Positions 43,133-51,628 of a stretch of DNA of 64,000 bases are shown piece by piece. The notes beneath the pieces were generated by a model. That model did not search any database, was not told the origin of the DNA, and saw nothing but the letters and a program-made list of their open reading frames with translations. The position numbers and the translations under genes were made by a program. Source of the stretch: Halohasta salina. Its GTDB lineage: Archaea; Halobacteriota; Halobacteria; Halobacteriales; Haloferacaceae. The stretch covers positions 186,001-250,000 of the forward strand of contig NZ_JAMZIE010000002.1 in assembly GCF_024178165.1 (NCBI RefSeq), given 5' to 3'. Position 1 is the stretch's first letter; each line of letters starts with the position of its first letter.

Positions 43133-43234
43133 TGGTGTCACCACTGTCCGGTTTCTATTCAACCTACCTTACTGTTTTGCCGTCGACCAATGGGAACGTC
43201 CTTTTGTACTGGTCGCCGAAGACGACAGTGACGA

Positions 43235-45364
43235 ATGCCCGCGCCGACCCACCCCGAGACCGCGATCACGTCGACCGCGAGCCACATCGCGGCCGCACTC
43301 GCGGCCGGCGTCGATCCCGACCTCGATGCCGCCATCGAGACGTGGTGCGAGCGGCAGGGCCTCGACCGACTCGCAGACCCCCACGAGATCGTCGCCCGGC
43401 AGGCCGCTTTCAATACCCTCCTGAAGTCGACGCTGTACGAACGCTACCACCGGCAGGGTCGACTGCCCGAGTTCCCGGCCGACCCGCGAGCCGCCTTCGA
43501 GACTGCCCGCGCGGAAACCGATGATCCGGCCTTTTCCGAGTACGTCCTTGACCGGGTGGCCGGCGTCGTCGAGACCGACGCCCTCGCCGACCTGCTCGCC
43601 GCGCGCCACGACCTGCTGGCGGCCGACGAGCCGGCCGAGCGGATCGGGTGGTTGTTCGAATCGATCACCCCCCAGTCGGCCCGCCGGAAACTCGGCCAGT
43701 TCCGCACCCCGCCGGCGATCGCGGAGCTGATGGCCGCGTGGCTCATCGACGACGGCGACGAAACCGTTCTCGATCCGGGGATGGGTGCTGGAGCGCTGGC
43801 AGCGGCGGCCTACCGACGCAAGCAAGAAGCGATCGACCAGCCGCCGCTGGCCGATATCCATGGCGTCGACCTCAACGACCTCGCGGTCGTGATGGCCGCG
43901 ACCTCGTTGGCCCTGCTGGATCACGGCGGGTCACACAGTCTCCGCGTCGGTGACTTCCTCGATCTCGACCCCGACGACGTCGGGCCGGTCGAGGCAGTCA
44001 TCTCGAACCCGCCGTACTCGCGGCACCACGAACTCGATCCCGGCTACAAAGAGCGGATCAACAGGCAGGCCGAAGCGACGGTCGACGGGACGGTCAGCGC
44101 GCTGTCGCCGCTGTATGCCTACTTCTACTACCACGCCGCCGACTTTCTCGCGCCCGGCGGCCGGCTCTCGTTTATCACCCCCAGCGAGTTCCTCGAAACC
44201 GGCTACGGCGAACCACTCAAGCGGTTTCTGGCCGCCGAGTTCGACATCCGGGCACTCGTGTTGTTCGACCGGGACGACGACTCGAAGTTCGACGAGGCAC
44301 TGACGACCAGTCTGGTGAGCTTTCTCGAACAGCCGGATGGCGACCCCTCGGTGCTGACCCGGATCGTCCGCGTCGACAGTGAGCCGAGCGAGGCCGACCT
44401 CCTCGCAGCCATCGACGGCGACCGTGAGGGCGAGACCGACTGGGGATTCATCAACGTCGTCCCGCAGGCCGACCTCGATCCCGCCGAGAAGTGGACCGGG
44501 CTGTTCGATCCGCTCGATGTGGAGACGGGCGATCTGGTTCCGCTGTCGGAACTGGCGACCGTCACCCGGGGGATCGCAACCGGGCAGAACGACTACTACT
44601 GTCTCACCCGAGATGAGGTCGACGAGTGGAACATCGACGAGCGATACCTCTCGAAGATCGTCCGCAACGCCCGACGGGTGCCGGGGTACGACTACACCCC
44701 CGAAGACTGGCAGGCCGACCGCGAGGCCGGCCACGAGGTCTGGGTGCTGTACCACCTGACCGACCTCGACGCCGATGCAGCGGGGATCCAACCGACCGAG
44801 ACCGGGACGGATCGGACGCTCGCAGCGTACGCGGAGGGGACCGACGACGAGACGAACGAGGCCGATAGCGGCATTGTCGACTACCTGCGCCACGGTCTCT
44901 CCGAGGAGGTGGCGGCCCACGACGGCTATCTCGCCCGCCACCGGAGCCCGTGGTACGTCGTCGACCGGCGGGATCTCCCACCCGTGGTCGTCACCTACAT
45001 GAGCCGCGGCGGGAGCCGGTTTATCGAAAACCGGACCGACGCGCGCACGCTGAGCAACCTTCATGGCCTGTATTTCGACGTCGACCTCACCGACGCCGAG
45101 CGGCGCGCCCTGCTGGCCTACCTCAACAGCGAGTTCGCCAGCGAGGTCGTCCGGCGGTCGGGCCGGACCTACGCCTCGGGGATGGACAAGATCGAACCCA
45201 ACGAACTGGAGGGCGTGCCGGTGTTGGACCCTCGTGGGCTCGCCGACGAGGCAGTCGACGAGTTGGCCGAGCGGTTCGACCAACTGCGGCGGACCGCCCG
45301 CGAGGACGGCGACGTCGACGCGGCGATCGCGGCGATCGACGCACTGTTGACCGACCTCCGCTAG
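43235..45364 (+). CDS. N6-adenine DNA methyltransferase with target-recognition domain, no nuclease partner
   Basis: A 709-residue methylase. An alpha-helical N-terminal domain (1-150) leads to QSARRKLGQFRTPPAIAELM, the entry to the catalytic fold. Motif I is DPGMGAGAL at 180-188 and motif IV is NPPY at 258-261, typical of N6-adenine enzymes. The C-terminal part (about 430-700) resembles a TaqI/Eco57I-type recognition domain, including LSNLHGLYFDVDL and YASGMDKIEPNELEGVPVLD. No PD-(D/E)xK motif and no restriction gene are visible next to it, so it is either an orphan modification enzyme or part of a system located elsewhere. Its stop overlaps the convergent lipoprotein stop by four bases. Confidence 0.85.
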   Translation: MPAPTHPETAITSTASHIAAALAAGVDPDLDAAIETWCERQGLDRLADPHEIVARQAAFNTLLKSTLYERYHRQGRLPEFPADPRAAFETARAETDDPAFSEYVLDRVAGVVETDALADLLAARHDLLAADEPAERIGWLFESITPQSARRKLGQFRTPPAIAELMAAWLIDDGDETVLDPGMGAGALAAAAYRRKQEAIDQPPLADIHGVDLNDLAVVMAATSLALLDHGGSHSLRVGDFLDLDPDDVGPVEAVISNPPYSRHHELDPGYKERINRQAEATVDGTVSALSPLYAYFYYHAADFLAPGGRLSFITPSEFLETGYGEPLKRFLAAEFDIRALVLFDRDDDSKFDEALTTSLVSFLEQPDGDPSVLTRIVRVDSEPSEADLLAAIDGDREGETDWGFINVVPQADLDPAEKWTGLFDPLDVETGDLVPLSELATVTRGIATGQNDYYCLTRDEVDEWNIDERYLSKIVRNARRVPGYDYTPEDWQADREAGHEVWVLYHLTDLDADAAGIQPTETGTDRTLAAYAEGTDDETNEADSGIVDYLRHGLSEEVAAHDGYLARHRSPWYVVDRRDLPPVVVTYMSRGGSRFIENRTDARTLSNLHGLYFDVDLTDAERRALLAYLNSEFASEVVRRSGRTYASGMDKIEPNELEGVPVLDPRGLADEAVDELAERFDQLRRTAREDGDVDAAIAAIDALLTDLR

Positions 45365-46182
45365 GTCGACAGTTCGAAGCTCCACGAGCCGAACGAGAGG
45401 ATCTCGACGTACCCCACGCCAGCGATCTGCTGGGAGACGGTCTCCTCGCCCTCACCGTCGAGGTTGACGACCGTCAGCGACTCCTCGCCCTCGCGGTCGG
45501 TGAGGAAGACCCGGTGGAAGCCCTCGCCACTCACCGAGAACGAAAACTCGGTCGACGACTGCTCGCCGAAGTCGATCGGCCCGATTACGTCGTATTGGTC
45601 GCCCTCGCGTTCGATCGGTGGCTCGGTTCCGACGCCGTCCTCGTAGACCGGTAGATCGTAGATCGTCGCCGACCACGACGCGTCGGCCTCTCTGATCCGG
45701 AGGACGTACTCACCCGTTTCGATCAACTGGAGCGACCGGCCGTCGTAGGGACCGACCGCCGTCGCGACGGTCGTCACCGGATTCGGTCCCTCCGAGGCCT
45801 CCCCCTCGTCGACTGTCTCGCCCGCGGTGACGGTAGCGTTGCCCGTCTTAGAGGTGTTTCCGGTCACGGACTCGTTGTCGGTCGGTTCCGAATCGCCGTC
45901 CTCGGTGTCGGTGGCGTTATCGGCCGAGTCCTCGTCGACCGAGTCGGCACGGTCGAGTGTGACGGTGAAGTTGTCGGCACCGTCGTGTTCCATATCGATC
46001 AGCGTCGGGCCGCCGCCAGTGATCTCGAAGGCTTCGCTGACGCCGGGGCCGTCGCCGGAGCGTTCGATCGTCTCGCTGTCGGGGTACGGCGGGAACTCCC
46101 GACCGTCGCTGGCCGACGTGCAGCCGGCCAATCCCCCGACTACACCGGTCGCCGCGAGCCCGAGATACGTTCGTCGCTGCAT
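45361..46182 (-). CDS. Secreted lipoprotein (Tat/lipobox), unknown
   Basis: A 273-residue protein starting MQRRTYLGLAATGVVGGLAGC, with a twin-arginine-type start and lipobox LAGC (cysteine at residue 21), so anchored outside the cell by lipid. A Thr/Ser/Asp/Glu-rich linker (about residues 75-125) precedes a beta-rich region with IVTTVA-like strands and FSFSVSGEGFHRVFLTDREG. The linker is probably glycosylated or disordered. No family is recognised. ATG 46182 is taken over an upstream ATG at 46200. Confidence 0.75.
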   Translation of the reverse strand: MQRRTYLGLAATGVVGGLAGCTSASDGREFPPYPDSETIERSGDGPGVSEAFEITGGGPTLIDMEHDGADNFTVTLDRADSVDEDSADNATDTEDGDSEPTDNESVTGNTSKTGNATVTAGETVDEGEASEGPNPVTTVATAVGPYDGRSLQLIETGEYVLRIREADASWSATIYDLPVYEDGVGTEPPIEREGDQYDVIGPIDFGEQSSTEFSFSVSGEGFHRVFLTDREGEESLTVVNLDGEGEETVSQQIAGVGYVEILSFGSWSFELST

Positions 46183-46258
46183 ACGCCGACCAGATTCCAT
46201 CCCCGCCTAAGTCTGTTGTCCCGATTCTCAGCACTGAAAGCCCGCCCACGGGCGGCGG

Positions 46259-46708
46259 TTACGGCTCGGCAACGGCCTCGGCGTAGTCGACCGCCGCCTC
46301 GGGGGTGTCGACGGACTCGATCCACGGCAGGTCGTGGGTTCGCAGGCCGGCGACCGGCCGGTCGTAGACGGCCGCAAAGCCGAGTTCCGAGAGCGTGCCG
46401 CCGGCCCCAGTGATGGCGATGACGGCATCGCCGTTCAGCGGGACGAGCACGTTTCGGGCGTGGCCCATCCCGGTGGCGATCGGTGTCGTGACGTGGTCGT
46501 TGGCCGCCGCGCGGTCGTCGACCGGGAGGATGCCGATCGTCTCGCCGCCGGCCGCCCGGGCCCCCCGGCAGGCCGCCGCCATCACCCCGTCCATCCCGCC
46601 GCAGACGAGCGTATGCCCGCGTTCGGCCACCAGCCGGCCGACCGCCTCGGCGTCGGCAGCCGTCGACGCGTCGAGTTCCGAGCCGCTTCCGATCACGCTG
46701 AGTCGCAT
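46259..46708 (-). CDS. LOG-like Rossmann protein (TIGR00725 family)
   Basis: A 149-residue protein beginning MRLSVIGSGSELDASTAADA. It has GHTLVCGGMDGVMAAACRGA, GETIGILP, HARNVLVPLNGDAVIAITGAGGTLSELGFA, the glycine-rich pattern shared with LOG/lysine-decarboxylase-fold proteins. The canonical PGGxGTxxE is ITGAGGTLSELG. LOG enzymes release nucleobase from cytokinin monophosphates; TIGR00725 members are uncharacterised. It is divergent from the methyltransferase at 46787. Confidence 0.85.
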   Translation of the reverse strand: MRLSVIGSGSELDASTAADAEAVGRLVAERGHTLVCGGMDGVMAAACRGARAAGGETIGILPVDDRAAANDHVTTPIATGMGHARNVLVPLNGDAVIAITGAGGTLSELGFAAVYDRPVAGLRTHDLPWIESVDTPEAAVDYAEAVAEP

Positions 46709-46786
46709 GGCCCGAGGTCGACCGGCCGACGGAAACCGCTGGCGATCCCGCGAAACAGCTACCATCCCGGCCCCGAAACGCTTCCT

Positions 46787-47428
46787 ATGCACGGACTCGG
46801 CGACGTTCGGTTCTTCGACCGGCTGGCCCCACTGTACGATCTGGTGATGCCCGCAGCCGACCAGGCGGCGTTGACCGCGGGGCTGGCCCGCGCCGAGCGG
46901 TCGGTCGACCACCTGCTGGATCTCGGCGGCGGCAGCGGCCGGGCGACGATCGCCGTCGAGGCCCCCGAGCGAACCGTCGTCGACGTCTCCCGGCCGATGC
47001 TTCGGCGCGCCCGGAGTCGCCAACCCGACGAAACCGGTCGGCGGCTCGGCCGCCCGGCGGACGGCGGCCCGGTCGGTCCCTTGGGCGCGGTGCAGGGCGA
47101 CGCCCGAGAACTGCCGCTGGCCGACGACGCAGTCGACGCCGCGATCGTGGTCGACGCTTTCCACCACATGCTCGACCACGCGACCGTGGTCGCAGAGGTC
47201 GCCCGCGTGGTCCGACCCGGTGGGGTGTTCGTCGTCCGGGAGTTCGACCCGAGCCACCCGCTGGGGTGGGGGCTCGTCCGCGCCGAACACGCCATCGGCA
47301 TGGGGTCGACGTTCCGGACGCCCGACGAATTGGCCGGATTGCTGGCCGACGCCGGGTTCGACGTTGCGCTGCTGGACGGCGGCTTCCAGTATACGGTCGT
47401 CGGCAGCGTGCCGTCGGTCGACGAGTGA
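46787..47428 (+). CDS. Class I SAM-dependent methyltransferase
   Basis: A 213-residue methyltransferase starting MHGLGDVRFFDRLAPLYDLVMP, the ubiquinone/menaquinone-type N-terminus. Motif I is LLDLGGGSGRATI (about 42-54), the acidic strand end is VVDVSRPMLRRAR, and motif IV is AIVVDAFHHM. The final part has FVVREFDPSHPLGWGL. The substrate is unknown; the UbiE/MenG-like look does not prove a quinone role. Confidence 0.9.
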   Translation: MHGLGDVRFFDRLAPLYDLVMPAADQAALTAGLARAERSVDHLLDLGGGSGRATIAVEAPERTVVDVSRPMLRRARSRQPDETGRRLGRPADGGPVGPLGAVQGDARELPLADDAVDAAIVVDAFHHMLDHATVVAEVARVVRPGGVFVVREFDPSHPLGWGLVRAEHAIGMGSTFRTPDELAGLLADAGFDVALLDGGFQYTVVGSVPSVDE

Positions 47429-47431
47429 CGA

Positions 47432-47632
47432 TCAGTCCAGCCGCCGGGCGATCTCGTAGGCGACGGTAGTCGGTACCGTCACCCACAGAAGGACGAACAG
47501 CACCGTCTCGACGGTGGGCGTGCCGTCGACCAGCGCGCTGTAGAAGACGAGCGCGCCGACCGCGAGGACGCCGACGACCGCGGCGACGTAGTCGGGATCG
47601 GTCCAAGAGACCGAAAACGCGTCGTCAGCCAT
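47432..47632 (-). CDS. Two-span small membrane protein (66 aa)
   Basis: The product begins MADDAFSVSWTDPDYVAAVVG, with hydrophobic helices at about 16-36 and 40-58, and ends YEIARRLD. Length and layout fit small haloarchaeal membrane proteins of unknown role. It is convergent with the methyltransferase, three bases apart. Confidence 0.6.
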   Translation of the reverse strand: MADDAFSVSWTDPDYVAAVVGVLAVGALVFYSALVDGTPTVETVLFVLLWVTVPTTVAYEIARRLD

Positions 47633-47720
47633 TGTGGTCTCCGGTTTCGTCGGCACGAATATAAAACGGATCGTCGCGCCGAATCACTGGAGATTTTACC
47701 AGTCAGTCGAACCGTCGACC

Positions 47721-48113
47721 ATGTCCGCACTCGAAGGACGCGTCGATTCGGCCGCCCTCCCGCTTGCAGTCGGGGATCTGCTGGCGATCCTCGGTGTACT
47801 GACCATCGGAATGATCCAACATTCGACGTTCGGCCCCGAGCGCGCGGCCGGCGTCTACGCGCCGTTCCTGATCGGCTGGGCCGCCGCCGCCCTCGTGATC
47901 GGGGCCTACTCGGCCGGGGCCGCCGAGTCGGCGAAGGCGGCGATCCCACTCGGCATCCGGGCGTGGGTGCTGGCGGCGCTGGTCGGATTCGGCCTGCGCT
48001 GGACGCCCGTCTTTCCCGGGAATCTGGCCGTCGCGTTCGTCCTGATCACGCTCCTGCTGACTGGCGTCCTGCTCGGCGGTTTCCGCTGGCTCTTCTTCAA
48101 AGTCGTCGGCTGA
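47721..48113 (+). CDS. DUF3054 membrane protein
   Basis: A 130-residue protein with four hydrophobic segments; LPLAVGDLLAILGVLTIGMIQH, then GIRAWVLAALVGFGLRW and a C-terminal GFRWLFFKVVG match the DUF3054 family. The function is unknown. ATG 47721 is used. It is convergent with the ABC transporter permease. Confidence 0.8.
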   Translation: MSALEGRVDSAALPLAVGDLLAILGVLTIGMIQHSTFGPERAAGVYAPFLIGWAAAALVIGAYSAGAAESAKAAIPLGIRAWVLAALVGFGLRWTPVFPGNLAVAFVLITLLLTGVLLGGFRWLFFKVVG

Positions 48114-48141
48114 GGTGCCGGCGCGCGATCGTATTCCCGAT

Positions 48142-49737
48142 TCAGTCGAACTTGAACCGGTCGACACGCTGGATCGCGTAGCCGGTCGACACCGCGCCGA
48201 GGACCGCACCCACCACGGTCGAGACGCCGATGCCGACAGCGGCGATCGCCACCGGGGGGACCGCGAGGAAGCCGGCGACGGCCGAGACGTGGCCGACCAC
48301 CAAGGGGAGCGCGACGATCCCGATCACGACCGAGTAGATCCCGAACGCGAACGTGCTCGGGATGACTGCCTCGCTGCTCCGGGAGACACTGACAGCCTCG
48401 TAGCGGGGCAGCAGCGCGCCGATCCCGGTGGCGATCGGGCCGGCGGTTGCGGCGACCAGCAGGCTGCCGATCGTCAGCGTCGCGACCGCCGCGCCCGACA
48501 GCGGGCTCACGAGCCCGGTGGCCGCGACCGCCACCCCGGTCAGCGGGAGGCCGACCAGCGCGCTCGCGGCGATGTGGCCACCGACGAGCGCCCGGCCGGG
48601 ATTCGGAGCCAGCAGCGTCGACGGGAGCACCGACCCCTCGTTGCCGACGACGTTGAGCGTGAACAGCGCGCCCGTGATCCACGGCCCGCAGGCCGAAAGC
48701 GCCAGCGGCAACAGCCGGCCGACCCGGCCGGTCTCGATCGTCTCGGCGATCGGCACAAACAGGAAGAACAGCGGGTAGAGGGCATACGAGATCGACACCG
48801 GCGCACGGCGGGCCCGCGTCCAGTCGACGGTCACAACGCCGGCCATCGGTCCGGGGAGCAGCCCCCCGAGTCGACCGGCGCCGACCGACGACGCCGAGTG
48901 CTCGGTTTCGATCCCGTCGGCGTACCAGAGCCACGCCGTCAGCTGCCCAAGCACCGGCGTGCCGACAGCGAGGCCGGTGACCCCGACCACGACTGCACTG
49001 CCGGCCAGCAGCGTCGAGGCCTCGATCCCCATCGCTACGAGGACGATCTCGCCGAGCCAGCCGATCGGCGTCGGCATGAACAGCCAGTAGAGCGGATCCA
49101 GCACCGCGCCGACCGACTGGGTGAGAAACACGCCCATGTAGGCCGCGAACAGCACTGTGAACGCTAACGTTCGGAGTCGGGCGAGCAGCCGCGAGCGTAC
49201 GCCAGCGTTTTTGAACAGTAGGACGACCGCCAGCCCGGTTCCGAACCCGGTCGACAGCAACAGCGCGGCCGCGACCAGCAGTGCCGGCGCGGCCAGCGGC
49301 GCGCCAGCACTCACGGCGAAGAGGGCTCCGGCCGCCGAACAGACCAACAGCGCCGGGAGGCCGAACAACGCCGCCTCGGCAGCCAGCAGTCCTGCCAGTA
49401 GCTGGCCGTGAGAGACCGTCGTCAGCAGGCCGTCCCGGCAGTCGGGATCGAGCAGCATCGTATACCCCCGGAAGCCGCCGAAGGCCGCGGCCGCCAGCCA
49501 GATCGTGACCGCCACCCGGCGCGTGCCGTCGACCGGCGCGCCGATCGAACCCTCGGCCAGTATCCCTCCGCCGAAGTACGCCGCCACGGGGAGGCCGATC
49601 GCAACCGGCAGCAGGAACAGCACCGACAGCGCCATCCCGGCGAGTTGGGCCGGTTGGGCCCGCAGCGACCGCCAGCGGCGGCGGATCTCGGTTCGGCCGA
49701 TCGATCGTGTCCGGCCCAGCGTCACCGACATGCTCAC
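48142..49737 (-). CDS. ABC transporter permease (membrane component)
   Basis: A 531-residue very hydrophobic protein with about 12 membrane segments, starting SVTLGRTRSIGRTEIRRRWRSLRA. It follows the ATPase gene and overlaps it (GTG 49737 overlaps the ATPase stop; ATG 49731 is the alternative), forming a two-gene ABC-2-like exporter. No periplasmic binding protein is present, consistent with export. The substrate is unknown; a drug, lipid or peptide is possible. Confidence 0.85.
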   Translation of the reverse strand: MSMSVTLGRTRSIGRTEIRRRWRSLRAQPAQLAGMALSVLFLLPVAIGLPVAAYFGGGILAEGSIGAPVDGTRRVAVTIWLAAAAFGGFRGYTMLLDPDCRDGLLTTVSHGQLLAGLLAAEAALFGLPALLVCSAAGALFAVSAGAPLAAPALLVAAALLLSTGFGTGLAVVLLFKNAGVRSRLLARLRTLAFTVLFAAYMGVFLTQSVGAVLDPLYWLFMPTPIGWLGEIVLVAMGIEASTLLAGSAVVVGVTGLAVGTPVLGQLTAWLWYADGIETEHSASSVGAGRLGGLLPGPMAGVVTVDWTRARRAPVSISYALYPLFFLFVPIAETIETGRVGRLLPLALSACGPWITGALFTLNVVGNEGSVLPSTLLAPNPGRALVGGHIAASALVGLPLTGVAVAATGLVSPLSGAAVATLTIGSLLVAATAGPIATGIGALLPRYEAVSVSRSSEAVIPSTFAFGIYSVVIGIVALPLVVGHVSAVAGFLAVPPVAIAAVGIGVSTVVGAVLGAVSTGYAIQRVDRFKFD

Positions 49738-50669
49738 CGGCCCGCAGGCGGCTCGTCGACCGCCGACTCGCCTTCGCTGTCGGTCGTCGGCCCACGTTCG
49801 GCGTCGGCCGACCCGTCGCTGCTGGTCGACCGACCGTTGGCCGCCCGGTCGACCGCTCCGCCGCTCGTCCCGGCCGCCGCGTCGGTCGTCACCGCGAGGA
49901 ACACGTCTTCGAGCGTGCCGGCCGTGCCGTCGGTCTCGCCCCCGGCGTCACCGACAGCGTCGACCTGCGCAGTGAGTTCGGCCGGCGGCCCCTCGGCGAC
50001 GAGTTCGCCCTCGAACAGCACGCCGACGGTGTCGGCCAACTCCTCGACGACCGAAAGGATGTGGGTCGACAGAAAGACCGTCCGGCCCGCGGCGCTGAGT
50101 TCGGCGATCACGTCGAGGACCGTCCGGGCGGCCCGCGGATCGAGGCCGCTTGTCGGTTCGTCGAGGAAGACGACCGCCGGCTCGTGGAGGACCGCCACGA
50201 TCAACCCGAGTTTCTGGCGCATCCCCTTCGAGTAGTCGTCGATCCGACGGTCGGCGTCGGCGTCGAGATCGAACCGATCGAGCCACTCGTCGATCCGCTG
50301 GTTGGCCTCGTCCGGCGGAATATCCCGGAGCCGGGCCGTGTACTGGAGCTGTTCGCGGCCGGTGAGTTCGTCGAACACCGGCGGCTCCTCGGGGAGATAG
50401 CCGAGCTGTGAGCGGACGCCGTCGCGGTCGTTGACGGGCGTGCCCAAGATTTCGGCTTCGCCGGCAGTTGGCGCGGTCAACGTCGTCAACATTTGCATCG
50501 TCGTGGTCTTGCCCGCGCCGTTGGGCCCGAGAAAACCGTAGACAGTCCCCGAGTCGACGCTCAGGTCGAGGCCGTCGACGACGGTCGTCGAGCCGAACTG
50601 TTTGGTGAGATCGGTGGCGCGAATCGCCGGCTGCGAGTCGTCGGTCGTCCGCTGGGAAGAGGGTGACAT
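49734..50669 (-). CDS. ABC transporter ATP-binding protein
   Basis: A 311-residue ATPase. Walker A GPNGAGKTTT (about 52-61), Q-loop LPEEPPVFDEL, signature YSKGMRQKLGL (a variant of LSGGQ as in ABC-2 exporters), Walker B VVFLDEPTSGLD and H-loop STHILS are all present. An extra C-terminal low-complexity acidic tail of about 75 residues, rich in Ser/Gly/Asp, follows the core. The start at 50669 (MSPSSQRTT) gives a sensible N-terminus. It is the first gene of the pair with the 48142 permease. Confidence 0.93.
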   Translation of the reverse strand: MSPSSQRTTDDSQPAIRATDLTKQFGSTTVVDGLDLSVDSGTVYGFLGPNGAGKTTTMQMLTTLTAPTAGEAEILGTPVNDRDGVRSQLGYLPEEPPVFDELTGREQLQYTARLRDIPPDEANQRIDEWLDRFDLDADADRRIDDYSKGMRQKLGLIVAVLHEPAVVFLDEPTSGLDPRAARTVLDVIAELSAAGRTVFLSTHILSVVEELADTVGVLFEGELVAEGPPAELTAQVDAVGDAGGETDGTAGTLEDVFLAVTTDAAAGTSGGAVDRAANGRSTSSDGSADAERGPTTDSEGESAVDEPPAGR

Positions 50670-50754
50670 AGAACGCGATCGTTCACCGAACGGTTCGACC
50701 AGCGGACACTTTAATAGTCGTGGTCGGTTGCTGGGGCTGTAATCGCCTACCGGA

Positions 50755-51480
50755 TCAGGGCGACAGCGCGTCGACCGCATAGACGCTCGGTTCGGGGGGC
50801 TCGTCGCTCGCTGCTGCGACGAGCGCCGCCTCGGCGTCGACCGGGGTCGTCGGATCGTCGGCGAAGACGGCGGTCGCGCCCGCGGCCAGCGCGGCGAGGA
50901 GCCCGCCGCCGATCGTTTCGGGCCGCGACAGCGGCGTCCGAATCGCCAGCCGCGACCCCTGCGTGAGCGAGAGTTCCTTGATCACCGCTTCGGCCATCTC
51001 GAGCAGCCGCCGATGGCTGTATTCGTCGTCGCCGTCGACGAGCACCGTCGCCTCGGGGTCGACCGACGTCGGCGGGAAGGCGGGGTTCTCGCTCCAGACC
51101 TCCTGTTCCCAGTGAGTGGTCGCCGTGGCCTCGGGTGGGCCGCCGAACACCGCGAGGCGTCCCTCCAACGACTCGTAGTCGGCCTCGTCGTCGACAGCCA
51201 CGAGTCGCACCCGTGCCTCGGCAGTCGGATCGAACGTCGTGGCGGCGCCGAGTTGGGCCGCCCCGAGGAAGGCCAGCAGGGGTTCCGGACGGAGTGCGGG
51301 GTCGACCGCGAGTCGGGCGTTGCTGCTGAGCCCCAGATACCGGAGGGCGTTGCCCGACTTGTAGGCGGTGGTGATGAAGTCGTGGTAGCTCATCGCGCGG
51401 TCGACCGCCGGCACCGCGACCGCGGATTGGCTCCGTCGTTCGTCGCGCCCCAACAGGTCACCGAGTACAGCCGCGTCCAT
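50755..51480 (-). CDS. Half-length adenylate-forming (ANL) enzyme homologue
   Basis: A 241-residue protein resembling the N-terminal part of acyl-CoA synthetases: MSYHDFITTAYKSGNALRYLGLSSNARLAV and LLAFLGAAQLGAATTFDP match the early subdomain, and TVLVDGDDEYSHRRLLEMAEAVIKEL with GGGLLAALAAGATAVF matches a later region. The P-loop-like S/T-S-G-T-T-G-x-P-K and the C-terminal lysine domain of ANL enzymes are missing, so it is unlikely to be catalytic in the usual way. It may be regulatory or a degenerated enzyme. ATG 51480 is taken. Confidence 0.65.
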   Translation of the reverse strand: MDAAVLGDLLGRDERRSQSAVAVPAVDRAMSYHDFITTAYKSGNALRYLGLSSNARLAVDPALRPEPLLAFLGAAQLGAATTFDPTAEARVRLVAVDDEADYESLEGRLAVFGGPPEATATTHWEQEVWSENPAFPPTSVDPEATVLVDGDDEYSHRRLLEMAEAVIKELSLTQGSRLAIRTPLSRPETIGGGLLAALAAGATAVFADDPTTPVDAEAALVAAASDEPPEPSVYAVDALSP

Positions 51481-51628
51481 GGCGGATGTAGGCCACACCG
51501 ACGCAAAAACACCCCGTTGTCGCTGGCGCGTGCCAACGGAGCCCACAGACACCGCGTTTCCGGTGAAATAGGCCACAACAGCCGCTATCGAGCCCGATAT
51601 CAACGGCTTGGGATCAGCAGTCGACCGC

